Shown here: positions 17,035 through 25,951 of the stretch, one piece after another | Layout of the letters: the number at the start of each line of letters is the position of its first letter | Numbering within the stretch: position 1 is the stretch's first letter | The notes under the pieces: model-generated | Databases searched by the model: none | What the model saw: the letters and a program-made list of their open reading frames with translations, nothing else | Told to the model about the DNA's origin: nothing | Made by a program: the position numbers and the translations under genes | From: Aphodosoma sp045126975 | GTDB lineage: Bacteria; Bacteroidota; Bacteroidia; Bacteroidales; Paludibacteraceae | Direction: 5' to 3' | Assembly: GCA_045126975.1 (NCBI GenBank) | Contig: JBGVPL010000040.1 | Coordinates: 62,001 to 126,000 of the forward strand | DNA: 64,000 nucleotides

Positions 17035-20000
17035 TTAATAAATTGTTTTGAATGAAACGGTATTGTCGGCAGAGCGGACAACAATGTTATATACGCCACG
17101 AGCGACGAATGAGTAGTTGAATGTATTAGTGTTAGGAGTTGCCACATGTACCATGCGACCTACAGCATCGTAGATATATACTACAGCGTCAGTAGGCATA
17201 TTGTTGATATTGAGAGTTCCATTAGCTGTCCAAGTCATCATATCGCCCATAGAGTTGTCGCAGTTGGTAGTAATACGTTGTTGTAGGCGGATTTCGAAGC
17301 GACCTTCGTGAGTGCCTTGTTCGAGATAGATAGTGAAGTCTTCGTAAGCGAGGCGAGTAGTTTTGCCTGTTTCGTTATCGTAGAGTTCCCAACCTTCGAG
17401 GTCGCCTATAGATTTTTCGCTGAGTCTGAAGGTATATCCGCCATCAGTGTGAGCATACACACCGAGAGGAATTACAGTAGAATTGTCGATAGCGAGCGAG
17501 TTGAACGCAAGCATCTCTTCGCCTTGCAAACTATAGATTTGAGGAATTTCGGCATAACCAATCCATTTCACAAGGTCGTGACCAATTTCGTAGTCAGTTG
17601 TTTTAGTTGGGTTGTTGATAATAGTGGTTTCGTCTGCGCCACCATTAGCATCAGCGAGAGTGATAGTAGCCTTAGCCACTACATCTTTAGCGCGAAGCAT
17701 AGGTGCTGAGGATGATTTTGTCGATATAGTAAATTTAGGAGCTGTGTTTTCTGCTACTTGTACAAAGAAACTTGTGAATGGGGCAACATTATTGCCTGTA
17801 TATTCTTCTTGAGTGTAAGTTTTACCATCTTTGTTAGGAGTAGTAGAGTATATGTTAATACTATCACAACTTATAGTAGAGTTAATGTTTTGATAATAAG
17901 GCATGCCGATTAAGTTGAAACCTTTCGAACTGTTTTCTCCATCAACAAACCATGTGTCGGTATAATTCAATGTTTTGTCTGCAGGAGCAGTAATAGTTTG
18001 AGCATTAGTAGATGGGAATTTTACTATAATATTATCGCTTTGCTTATACCAATGTCCAATTATATAGCCTTGATTAGCATTTAGTTTGGCAGTTATGAGT
18101 AAATCTTCCCACGCATTTTTTTGTCCTTCTTCGCGAGTTGGGTTGTATTTAGAAATCACATAATGTGTATCATATGTAAGAGAATTACCATTCGCGGCGA
18201 TAGCCACGATGTCAGCAACATTACAATCGAAAGGCAATGAGAAGAAGAACCAACGAGATGCGTCGATAGTTTTTTCAATAATAACCTTATTTGCACTTAA
18301 AGCACCATCAGTAACATTAACTTCACCCGCTTCATCAAAATTTGATTTGATTGTTAAGGTGTTGATGTTTATATTATTTTCAACATCAAATGTTGTGTTA
18401 TTATCAACAGTTTTATTACCAGCAATGTTATATTTTGTAATAGCACCACCAGTTTTTTTATAGAGGGCAATTGCTTTTTGAGAAGCACTTTCATAACAAG
18501 CAAATAAAGGAGAATCATTGTTTGGATTGTATTGCATTACATTACGATAAGAACTTTGTTTTGCTACTATTGATGCAATTCCATTTGTTATTGTTATTGT
18601 CCAACTACCATTTGCATTATTAGTTGTTTGTGTTTTAAGATGATTTGAAGAAGATGATGCTGCATAAAGATAACCAGAGCTAGTATTAAATGCAAATGTA
18701 CCGTCTGTGGTTCCTGCTTCTAGAGTTAAAATTTGAACGTTTTCATCGACTGTGATAGTATTATTTTCTTTTGTTATAGGAGTAGCACCTCTGTTGCTTG
18801 TTTTTTGATTTATACTCAAAGCATAATTATAATTAGCTGCAGCAATAACAACTTCGTCGCCCACAGCAAGAGTAGATGCATCAGTTACAAGAGTCCAAGC
18901 TTCTTCTTGGCTATCACCTTCTATGATTGTATAAACTGGATAAAGTTTAGTGTTTTTTTCAAAAATAGTATTTTCGTCTATTACATTTGGTTTTTCATCT
19001 TCTATAGCAAATACTGAATCTGTAGTCCAACCGACAACACCATCATGAGTTGGAATATCTGTTACATTACCATTAGCATTAGTTTCTTTTTCAATATTTC
19101 CAAATTTAATAGTATATGCTTCATATACATTGGCTGTAAGTGTTACAATTTTGGATTCTGCACCATCACTAGAAATTGTAATTGTACCTGTTTGTGTTCC
19201 AACTTCAGTAGGGGCTTTAAATGTAACTGCGATAGTCGCTGTTGATTCTGATTTTGAAATATTTGTTGGTGTTACCTCGAAATTATTATTGTTGCATTCG
19301 ATTGTAACATCATTTGTAAGATGATATAAATCAATAGTAAATTCTGTTGTTTTAGTGTTATTTGTTTTAATATCACCAAAATTGAGTGTAGTTGAATGTG
19401 CTACTATAGTTGGTGTTTCAGGAATAAATTTTTCGTATGAAATAATGTAAATTTGATTGTTTGATCCATATTTACCAACGATACCAACAACATTGATAAT
19501 ATCTTGATCTTCAAGACCATCTAAACTAACATTAAAATAATCGTATATTTTCAAACTATTAGTCCCATCCGTAATAGTAGAATCTGAATAAGTTGCATTT
19601 TCTATAGATACATATTTGTGCATATATGTATCCATATTAGCTACAATATCACCTAATGAGGCATCACTTGGCGTTGGGATAGTGCCTTTTGTAGGTTCTG
19701 GTAAATCTTCAGCAGGAACTAATTCTGTAGTACCATTATATATAGTATATTTACCTTTTAAATTTGTAAATTGTTGACCTGCGGCATATTCATTGAGTTC
19801 AGAAAAAGAGTAAATCATTATTGCACCTGAATTATCTTGTACCCAGATGCGTTTTTGGTCTTTATCTTGAGCAACTACAGTCACAGGATTTGTAATAACA
19901 ACATTATTTTTTGTATCTTTTAAATCTAAGAATTCAGCGATATTTCCGACTTCGATAGTTTTTGTAATTACGGTTGCTTCAGAAGATGGGGAATTGATAT

Positions 20001-20778
20001 AATTTGTTCCATCTCCAACAGCAGTAACTGTGTATTGGTATTCTTTTTCGGATTTAAGACCTGTAATATCACAAGATGTTACATTTTCTTTGACATCGTA
20101 AGTTTTTCCATCAATCGAAATTTTATATCCTATTGCATTATCAACTTTACTCCAATTTGCGGTAAAGCCTGTTGCTGTTATATTTGTTGCTGTTTTAATT
20201 GTTGGTGCAGTGAGAGGAGTTGCAGTTGTTTCGCCACCACCACCTTGTTCTTCAACTAATTTATAAAGACAAATAGCTTTTTGTCCTGTATAAGAACTTG
20301 ATTTATAATAGCGAAAACGATATTGATTGGATGCAGCATTATAACGTAGATATGCTCCACCTGATACAAAATTAATAGATTGATCATTATTTATCGTTAA
20401 TGTATTGCTATAAGTGGTTGATGTGTTTGATTTTAAGCCATTTGCATTAGAGGTTTGTCCTATGTAATATCCACTTGCAGATTTAATTGTATAATTTGAA
20501 CCACTTTTGGCTATAGTAAAATAGAAATTATCTGTATCTACACTAATTTGATTGTTACTTATTGTAATACTTTTAGTATTAGAAACAGCATCAAGTGTTG
20601 TACGAGAGCCATCAAATGCAACTTTGTCTGTTTCATAAACGATGAGATATTGTCCACTCCAATCAGATGGAGCAGTTGTTACTTTTTCATACACAGCGGC
20701 TAAGGCAGAGAGAGAAAAAGCAGATATAAGGACAACTATGAGGAATAGTTGGCGGAATAGTGTAGAAATAGATTTCAT
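17035..20778 (-). CDS. Very large T9SS-exported surface protein with Fn3 domain
   Basis: 1247 residues. Signal peptide at the N-terminus. Two copies of a domain ending in KAICLYK / KAIALYKK (about 30-175 and 640-780). A fibronectin type III domain follows the first copy (TAPTIKTATNITATGFTANW to YQYTVTAVGDG). Next is a DUF5689/OB-like nucleic-acid-binding-type segment (AEFLDLKDTKNNVVITNPVT). A CARDB/ASPM-like beta domain precedes the second copy. The C-terminus is a T9SS sorting domain (VVYIYDAVGRMV, GVYNIVVRS, FKTIY). The C-terminal third is paralogous to the protein at 13234-16311. Probably a surface or secreted adhesin or binding protein. Confidence 0.8.
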   Translation of the reverse strand: MKSISTLFRQLFLIVVLISAFSLSALAAVYEKVTTAPSDWSGQYLIVYETDKVAFDGSRTTLDAVSNTKSITISNNQISVDTDNFYFTIAKSGSNYTIKSASGYYIGQTSNANGLKSNTSTTYSNTLTINNDQSINFVSGGAYLRYNAASNQYRFRYYKSSSYTGQKAICLYKLVEEQGGGGETTATPLTAPTIKTATNITATGFTANWSKVDNAIGYKISIDGKTYDVKENVTSCDITGLKSEKEYQYTVTAVGDGTNYINSPSSEATVITKTIEVGNIAEFLDLKDTKNNVVITNPVTVVAQDKDQKRIWVQDNSGAIMIYSFSELNEYAAGQQFTNLKGKYTIYNGTTELVPAEDLPEPTKGTIPTPSDASLGDIVANMDTYMHKYVSIENATYSDSTITDGTNSLKIYDYFNVSLDGLEDQDIINVVGIVGKYGSNNQIYIISYEKFIPETPTIVAHSTTLNFGDIKTNNTKTTEFTIDLYHLTNDVTIECNNNNFEVTPTNISKSESTATIAVTFKAPTEVGTQTGTITISSDGAESKIVTLTANVYEAYTIKFGNIEKETNANGNVTDIPTHDGVVGWTTDSVFAIEDEKPNVIDENTIFEKNTKLYPVYTIIEGDSQEEAWTLVTDASTLAVGDEVVIAAANYNYALSINQKTSNRGATPITKENNTITVDENVQILTLEAGTTDGTFAFNTSSGYLYAASSSSNHLKTQTTNNANGSWTITITNGIASIVAKQSSYRNVMQYNPNNDSPLFACYESASQKAIALYKKTGGAITKYNIAGNKTVDNNTTFDVENNININTLTIKSNFDEAGEVNVTDGALSANKVIIEKTIDASRWFFFSLPFDCNVADIVAIAANGNSLTYDTHYVISKYNPTREEGQKNAWEDLLITAKLNANQGYIIGHWYKQSDNIIVKFPSTNAQTITAPADKTLNYTDTWFVDGENSSKGFNLIGMPYYQNINSTISCDSINIYSTTPNKDGKTYTQEEYTGNNVAPFTSFFVQVAENTAPKFTISTKSSSAPMLRAKDVVAKATITLADANGGADETTIINNPTKTTDYEIGHDLVKWIGYAEIPQIYSLQGEEMLAFNSLAIDNSTVIPLGVYAHTDGGYTFRLSEKSIGDLEGWELYDNETGKTTRLAYEDFTIYLEQGTHEGRFEIRLQQRITTNCDNSMGDMMTWTANGTLNINNMPTDAVVYIYDAVGRMVHVATPNTNTFNYSFVARGVYNIVVRSADNTVSFKTIY

Positions 20779-20834
20779 AATTATTTGTGTTTTAGGTTAT
20801 TATCATTTTAGTGTGTATACAATTATACAAGGTA

Positions 20835-20842
20835 TAAAGTTA
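20835..20842 (-). promoter_or_regulatory. Weak promoter box for the 1247-aa gene
   Basis: TAACTTTA on the minus strand, one base off the TAnnTTTG consensus, about 57 bp before the ATG at 20778. Confidence 0.4.
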
Positions 20843-20932
20843 CTAAAAATTATTTATATATGAGGTGAATATTTTTGTGTTTTTTTAGATTTTTTTTGTC
20901 ATACGAATTTATACATGTTCAAATATTTTTTG

Positions 20933-20940
20933 TAACTTTG
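20933..20940 (+). promoter_or_regulatory. Promoter of the abiE operon
   Basis: TAACTTTG about 160 bp before abiEi. The long leader contains the inverted repeat at 21050-21078. Confidence 0.6.
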
Positions 20941-21049
20941 CAGATAGGATATAATTTTAATATTATACATGCTAACACATTGATATTAAAATCATTTATT
21001 CAACTTATATGATTTTTCAAACACATAAATATGAATTCATCTAATATAA

Positions 21050-21078
21050 TGTCGCAAAAATAATCTTTTTTTGCGACA
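21050..21078. promoter_or_regulatory. Inverted repeat upstream of abiEi, candidate operator
   Basis: Perfect 11-bp arms TGTCGCAAAAA / TTTTTGCGACA with a 7-nt centre, ending 20 bp before the abiEi ATG. Characterised AbiEi antitoxins repress their own operon by binding inverted repeats upstream, so this is the natural candidate. It could instead be an RNA hairpin controlling translation. Confidence 0.55.
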
Positions 21079-21098
21079 AAAAAAAGATAAAATAAGCA

Positions 21099-21704
21099 AT
21101 GCAAAGTATTGATGATAAGATAATAACTAAAATAAAAAAACGCGGAAGAGGAGTGATGTTTTCTTCTAATGATTTTATTGATTTTGGGGAACCTAAATCT
21201 ATTTTAAAAGCATTAGAAAGAATGACTAACTCTAAAGTAATTATTCGTGTAGCAAGAGGTATATATTGTTACCCTAAAATAGATAAGATTTTAGGATTAG
21301 GAGTTATTTATCCTACATTTGAAGATATAGCCCAATATATTGCAAAACGTGATAAGGCGAGAATTGTACCTACAGGGAGTTATGCATTAAATGTATTGGG
21401 ATTATCAACGCAAGTACCTGCAAATGTGGTGTATCTAACAGATGGTTCTCCTCGACAAATAAAACTTAATTCAGGTAAAGGCATTAAGTTTATAAAAACA
21501 GCTCCTAAAAATTTGGCATTTAAAAACAAGTTGGCAATGTTATTAACTTTTGCTTTAAAAGAAATTGGTGAAGAAAATATAAATAATGAACAAAAACAAC
21601 ATATTGCTAACTTATTAAAAAACGAAGACAAATCTATTATAGAAAAGGATTTTGGTCTAATGCCTGCTTGGATTCAAAAATTAATTTCAAATCTATATGA
21701 ATAA
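21099..21704 (+). CDS. AbiEi-type antitoxin / DUF6088 protein
   Basis: 201 residues. The N-terminal winged-helix region has KRGRGVMFSSNDFIDFGE, followed by VARGIYCYPKID, the wing-like motif of AbiEi/DUF6088 antitoxins. The C-terminal domain has PTGSYALNVLGLSTQVPA and a long helical end. In type IV systems the antitoxin represses the operon and counteracts the toxin without binding it directly. It overlaps the next gene by 8 bp, so translation is likely coupled. Confidence 0.8.
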   Translation: MQSIDDKIITKIKKRGRGVMFSSNDFIDFGEPKSILKALERMTNSKVIIRVARGIYCYPKIDKILGLGVIYPTFEDIAQYIAKRDKARIVPTGSYALNVLGLSTQVPANVVYLTDGSPRQIKLNSGKGIKFIKTAPKNLAFKNKLAMLLTFALKEIGEENINNEQKQHIANLLKNEDKSIIEKDFGLMPAWIQKLISNLYE

Positions 21705-22713
21705 TTTTCATACACTACCAATAGATACTAAACGAGTGGTAATCGAACAAACTGCCCTAAAATATGGTCTTTCTAAACAAATTATAGAGAAAGATTTATG
21801 GGTTAGCACTATACTTGAAATTATTTTCACATTACCATTTGCTAATAAATTAGTATTTAAAGGAGGTACATCGTTAAGTAAAGTTTGGCGTGTTATTGAC
21901 AGATTTTCTGAAGATATAGACCTCGCTATTGATCGTAGTCTTTTGGGATTTGAGGGAGATTTGACAATTAGACAGATAAAAAAATTGCGTAAAACATCAT
22001 CACTATTTGTTAATAATGAATTTTGTGATGAGTTAAAAAAAGCAATTCAACAATATGAATTAATGGATTTTCTTGATGTAGAAACACAACAAAATGGAGA
22101 AGGTGATAAAACTTACCCTGAACTTAGACAAATTTACATCAAGTATAAATCCCTATTTAATACAGAATTGTTATATATAAAACCTCAAATTATTCTTGAA
22201 GTAGGAGCAAGGTCTTTGTTTGAACCGACAGAAAAAGCTTCTATTAATAGTATGATTGCTTCTGCTTTTTCTACTATTCAAACATCAGTAGTGCAAACTC
22301 CAATAACTACTGCCATTGCTGCTAAAACATTTCTTGAAAAAGTTTTTTTATTGCATGAATTATTTACAACAGACACATGTAATAAAGCTGAACGTAAAAG
22401 CCGACATTTGTATGATTTAGAAAAAATGATGGATAAAGAGTTTGCTATCAATGCAATCAAAGATAATAACCTATGGAATACAATCCATCGTCATAGAGAG
22501 TTGTTTACTCGTATGCATAGTGTAGATTATACGCCAGACATAAGAGATCGTATAACTTTAATTCCACCTAAGAAATATCAGCAAATTTGGCGTACAGATT
22601 ATACAGATATGCAGTCGAGTATGATTTATGGCAATGCTATTTCTTTTGATGAACTTATGCTAAGAATGAAAGAATTAGAAAATAGATTTAGAAGAAGAAA
22701 TATTTTAAATTGA
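21697..22713 (+). CDS. AbiEii-type nucleotidyltransferase toxin
   Basis: 338 residues. Nucleotidyltransferase core LVFKGGTSLSKVW near 52-64, followed by SEDIDLAID near 70-78; the GG(S/T) and DxD pair are intact. DUF1814/AbiEii family, whose members block growth by transferring nucleotides to tRNA or related targets, typically giving phage abortive infection. It forms a bicistron with the preceding antitoxin. Much more AT-rich than the housekeeping gene trmD that follows, consistent with horizontal acquisition. Confidence 0.85.
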   Translation: MNNFHTLPIDTKRVVIEQTALKYGLSKQIIEKDLWVSTILEIIFTLPFANKLVFKGGTSLSKVWRVIDRFSEDIDLAIDRSLLGFEGDLTIRQIKKLRKTSSLFVNNEFCDELKKAIQQYELMDFLDVETQQNGEGDKTYPELRQIYIKYKSLFNTELLYIKPQIILEVGARSLFEPTEKASINSMIASAFSTIQTSVVQTPITTAIAAKTFLEKVFLLHELFTTDTCNKAERKSRHLYDLEKMMDKEFAINAIKDNNLWNTIHRHRELFTRMHSVDYTPDIRDRITLIPPKKYQQIWRTDYTDMQSSMIYGNAISFDELMLRMKELENRFRRRNILN

Positions 22714-22787
22714 CTTATTTATATTATTATAGACAAAAAAGGATGATAACCTTGATTATTGCTATACATTTTATAAATTATTTTTTG

Positions 22788-22795
22788 TAACTTTG
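22788..22795 (+). promoter_or_regulatory. Promoter of trmD
   Basis: TAACTTTG about 21 bp before the ATG at 22817. Since transcription would start at about 22800, an upstream in-frame TTG at 22793 cannot be the start codon. Confidence 0.68.
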
Positions 22796-22816
22796 CAGAT
22801 TAATAAGAAAAATAAT

Positions 22817-23491
22817 ATGAGAATAGATATTATCACTGTATTGCCTGAGATGATGGAGGGTCCGTTGACCTGTTCGATATTGAAACGTGCTCAAGATAAG
22901 GGTCTTGTGGAGATTGTGGTGCATAACTTACGCGACTACTCTACTGACGTGCGTCGTCGTGTAGATGATTATGCGTTTGGTTTTGGGGCGGGTATGGTGC
23001 TACAGTGCGACCCAATTTTTCGTTGTATCGAGAAATTGAAATCGGAACGTGAGTATGATGAGGTGATTTTCACTGCGCCTGATGGCGAACAATTCTGTCA
23101 GCCTATGGCTAATCAACTCAGTATGAAAGAGAATATTATCATTCTTTGCGGACACTACAAAGGTGTAGATCATCGTGTGCGTGAAGCGTTGATTACTAAA
23201 GAGATATCTATTGGCGACTATGTATTGACGGGTGGCGAAATGGCTGCTGCGATTATATCGGATGCTATTGTGCGATTGATACCTGGTGCGATTGGTGATG
23301 AGCAGTCGGCTTTGTCGGATTCGTTCCAAGATAATTTGTTGGCACCGCCTGTATATACTCGTCCTGCGGAGTATCGTGGTATGAAGGTGCCTGAGATATT
23401 GTTGAGCGGAAATGAGAGAAAGATTGCAGAATGGGAGCATGAAGTGGCGTTGGAACGCACAGAACGTCTTCGCCCTGATTTATTGGATTGA
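22817..23491 (+). CDS. trmD: tRNA (guanine-37-N1) methyltransferase
   Basis: Methylates G37 of tRNAs next to the anticodon with SAM, preventing frameshifting. 224 residues from the ATG chosen here. The start is MRIDIITVLPEMM. The knotted SPOUT SAM site is seen in LCGHYKGVDHRV and SIGDYVLTGGEMAA. The C-terminal helical part has DSFQDNLLAPPVYTRP. All recognised signatures are intact. Upstream of the ttcA-like gene, separated by a composite palindromic spacer. Confidence 0.95.
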   Translation: MRIDIITVLPEMMEGPLTCSILKRAQDKGLVEIVVHNLRDYSTDVRRRVDDYAFGFGAGMVLQCDPIFRCIEKLKSEREYDEVIFTAPDGEQFCQPMANQLSMKENIIILCGHYKGVDHRVREALITKEISIGDYVLTGGEMAAAIISDAIVRLIPGAIGDEQSALSDSFQDNLLAPPVYTRPAEYRGMKVPEILLSGNERKIAEWEHEVALERTERLRPDLLD

Positions 23492-23500
23492 ATTATTGAA

Positions 23501-23667
23501 AAGACAGGAAGACAAGATGACACGAAAATAACTTTTAACACTAATTGTTATGTTTTTTAACGCTAATTGCCATTAATTATCCATTAATTATAAATAATTT
23601 ACGATTAATTTATGGTAATTTGCGTTTAAAAGAAAAAATAAAATCATGTTCTCATGTTTTCATGTCT
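23501..23667. repeat. Composite palindromic spacer upstream of ttcA
   Basis: The outer arms are inverted: GACAGGAAGACAAGATGACA at about 23504 and, on the other strand, AGACATGAAAACATGAGAAC at 23667. The core (about 23571-23630) carries CCATTAATTATCCATTAATT and GATTAATTTATGGTAATTTG. The core is about 85% like the one at 25831-25900 before radA. Confidence 0.72.
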
Positions 23668-23684
23668 AAAAAAATAAAAAAAAT

Positions 23685-24389
23685 ATGCAGCGAGTACAAC
23701 GAATGGCGAATAAGGCAATGAAGGATTATGCGATGCTTACGGATGGCGACCGCATAATGGTTGGATTGTCGGGTGGAAAGGATTCGTTGGCATTAGTTGA
23801 AGTATTGGCTGCACGACAAAAGATATTCAAACCGAAAATCGAGGTATTGGCATGTCATGTGAGTGTGGAGAATGTTCCGTATCAATCAGATATTGAGTAT
23901 TTGCGTGAGTTTTGTGAGTCGCGAGGCGTGAAGTTTGTGCATAAAACTACTCGTTTTGATGAAGATACTAAAGATGGTCGTGGACCATGTTTTCTTTGTG
24001 CGTGGAATAGGCGTAAAACACTATTCAAAGCGGCAGAGGAATATGGTTGTACGAAATTGGCTCTCGGACATCACAAAGATGATATATTGGAAACGCTATT
24101 GATGAATCAGATATTTCAAGGGGCATACGCTACAATGCCACCGGTATTGAGAATGGCGAAATTCGATATGACGATTATTCGTCCGTTGGCATTGGTGCGT
24201 GAGGCTGAGATAGAAGCGGTAGCTGAAGCTCATGAATATCGTAAACAGATAAAAAATTGCCCTCATGAGCAGGTTAGCAATCGCCCACAAGTGCGTGAGA
24301 TACTAAAACGAATGGAAGAACTCAACCCTAATGCCGCAAGTAGCCTTTGGGGTGCGATGGGTAATATTCAGAAGGAATACTTGGTTTAG
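23685..24389 (+). CDS. ttcA: TtcA-like tRNA 2-thiocytidine biosynthesis protein
   Basis: 234 residues, N-type PP-loop ATPase with SGGKDS near 30-35. TtcA proteins thiolate C32 of tRNA using a [4Fe-4S] cluster held by a CxxC pair plus one further Cys. Here the pair is PCFLC near 104-108 and the likely third is in IKNCPHEQ near 190. LGHHKDD near 126-132 is another family signature. It could also be a related TtuA/YdaO-type enzyme, so the exact modified base is inferred. Confidence 0.82.
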   Translation: MQRVQRMANKAMKDYAMLTDGDRIMVGLSGGKDSLALVEVLAARQKIFKPKIEVLACHVSVENVPYQSDIEYLREFCESRGVKFVHKTTRFDEDTKDGRGPCFLCAWNRRKTLFKAAEEYGCTKLALGHHKDDILETLLMNQIFQGAYATMPPVLRMAKFDMTIIRPLALVREAEIEAVAEAHEYRKQIKNCPHEQVSNRPQVREILKRMEELNPNAASSLWGAMGNIQKEYLV

Positions 24390-24510
24390 TTACTAGTTAC
24401 TAGTTACTAGTTATTGCTGATTATTGGCTGAAGAAATAAATAATAAAATATAAAACGAGCAAAGCGAGTAAGTCTTGTTACTCGCTACTCGTTACTAAAA
24501 ATCTAAAAAT
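24390..24510. repeat. ttcA-serS spacer: heptad-armed palindrome, GTAGCGA unit
   Basis: Starts TTACTAGTTACTAGTTACTAG and ends GTTACTCGCTACTCGTTACT, then AAAAATCTAAAAATATG at the serS start. The same element, in the same orientation relative to the downstream gene, as the pyr spacers 14-22 kb away. The only clear copy of this subtype outside the pyr operon. Confidence 0.8.
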
Positions 24511-25788
24511 ATGCTTACACTAAAAATGATTTTGGAGAACCGCGATGATGTGGTTCGTCGTTTGGAGAAAAAACATTTTGCCGCAGCGGCAGAGATGATT
24601 GATAACGTAATAGCAGCAGATGCTCGTCGTCGTGCAGCTCAACAAGAGTCAGACGCAATGCAAGCTCAAATGAATCAGTATGCAAAAAGCATTGGTGGTT
24701 TGATGAAAGAGGGTAAAAAAGAGGAGGCTGAGGCAGCTAAAGCAGAAGTTGCTAAACTTAAAGAAAAAAGTGCTGAATTGAAAGCTGCAATGGAAACAGC
24801 TGAAAATGAAGTGCGTAACTTCTTGTTGCAAATTCCTAACGTACCTAATGACACAGTGCCTGAAGGTCGCACTGCAGAAGATAACGTAGTGGAGCGTCAA
24901 GGTGGCGAAAATCCTGTATTCGAAGGATTTGAACCACTTCCTCACTGGGAATTGGCTAAAAAATATGACCTTATTGACTTCGAAATGGGGGTAAAAATCA
25001 CAGGCGCAGGTTTCCCTATTTATAAAGGTAAAGGTGCTCGCCTTCAACGTGCGTTGATTAACTTCTTCCTCGACGAGGCACGTGAAGCTGGCTATCTTGA
25101 AGTAGAACCTCCATACGTAGTGAATGAAGCAAGTGGTTATGGTACAGGTCAATTGCCTGATAAAGAAGGTCAAATGTATCACGCTACAGTCGACAATCTT
25201 TATTTGATTCCAACTGCCGAAGTGCCTGTAACAAATATTTTCCGTGATGTAATATTGAGTGAGAAAGAGTTGCCACAAAAGATGTGTGCTTACTCGGCTT
25301 GTTTCCGTCGCGAAGCTGGTTCGTATGGCAAAGATGTGCGCGGACTCAACCGTTTGCATCAATTCAACAAAGTGGAAATCGTGCGTATTGACAAACCTGA
25401 ACACTCATACGAAAGCCTTGACGAAATGATTGCTCACGTAGAGAATTTGGTTAAGAAACTCGAACTTCCATATCGTATTCTTCGCCTCTGTGGTGGCGAT
25501 ATGAGCTTCACATCATCAATTACATTCGACTTTGAAGTATATTCAGCAGCACAACAACGCTGGTTGGAAGTTAGCTCTGTATCTAACTTCGAAAGCTATC
25601 AAGCTAATCGTTTGAAATGTCGTTATAAAACAGCCGAAGGTAAAACTGAACTTTGCCACACATTGAATGGTTCGGCATTGGCATTGCCTCGCATCGTGGC
25701 TGCTTTGCTTGAAAATCATCAAACTGCCGAAGGTATCCGCATCCCTAAAGCCCTCGTTCCTTACTGTGGCTTTGAAATGATTGACTAA
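24511..25788 (+). CDS. serS: Seryl-tRNA synthetase
   Basis: Class II synthetase charging tRNA-Ser. 425 residues. The N-terminal tRNA-binding coiled coil spans about 30-105, rich in Ala/Lys/Glu. Motif 2 FRREAGSYGKDVRG is near 270 and motif 3 NGSALALPRIVAALLE near 390. PTAEVPVTN, the serine-pocket signature, is near 235. Normal length and start. Confidence 0.98.
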   Translation: MLTLKMILENRDDVVRRLEKKHFAAAAEMIDNVIAADARRRAAQQESDAMQAQMNQYAKSIGGLMKEGKKEEAEAAKAEVAKLKEKSAELKAAMETAENEVRNFLLQIPNVPNDTVPEGRTAEDNVVERQGGENPVFEGFEPLPHWELAKKYDLIDFEMGVKITGAGFPIYKGKGARLQRALINFFLDEAREAGYLEVEPPYVVNEASGYGTGQLPDKEGQMYHATVDNLYLIPTAEVPVTNIFRDVILSEKELPQKMCAYSACFRREAGSYGKDVRGLNRLHQFNKVEIVRIDKPEHSYESLDEMIAHVENLVKKLELPYRILRLCGGDMSFTSSITFDFEVYSAAQQRWLEVSSVSNFESYQANRLKCRYKTAEGKTELCHTLNGSALALPRIVAALLENHQTAEGIRIPKALVPYCGFEMID

Positions 25789-25790
25789 TT

Positions 25791-25941
25791 AGACCAGAAG
25801 ACAGAAGAATATAAGGACAGAATTTTTTTAACCTAAATTACCATTAATTATCCATTAATTAAAAATAGTTTATGACTAATTTATGATAATTTACGTTTAA
25901 AGAAATATAATAATTTGTGTTTTTATGTTCTTCTGTCTTTT
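25791..25941. repeat. Composite palindromic spacer upstream of radA
   Basis: Outer arms: CAGAAGACAGAAGAATATAA on the left and its inverted relative ATGTTCTTCTGTCTTTT on the right. The core with CCATTAATTATCCATTAATT matches the spacer before ttcA. The outer arms also match the element at 60654-60718. Confidence 0.72.
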
Positions 25942-25951
25942 AAAATAAATT

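Noticed and set aside
22793..22816. Upstream TTG start for trmD
   Set aside because: It lies within the TAACTTTG promoter box, before the expected transcript start. The ATG at 22817 gives the normal TrmD N-terminus.
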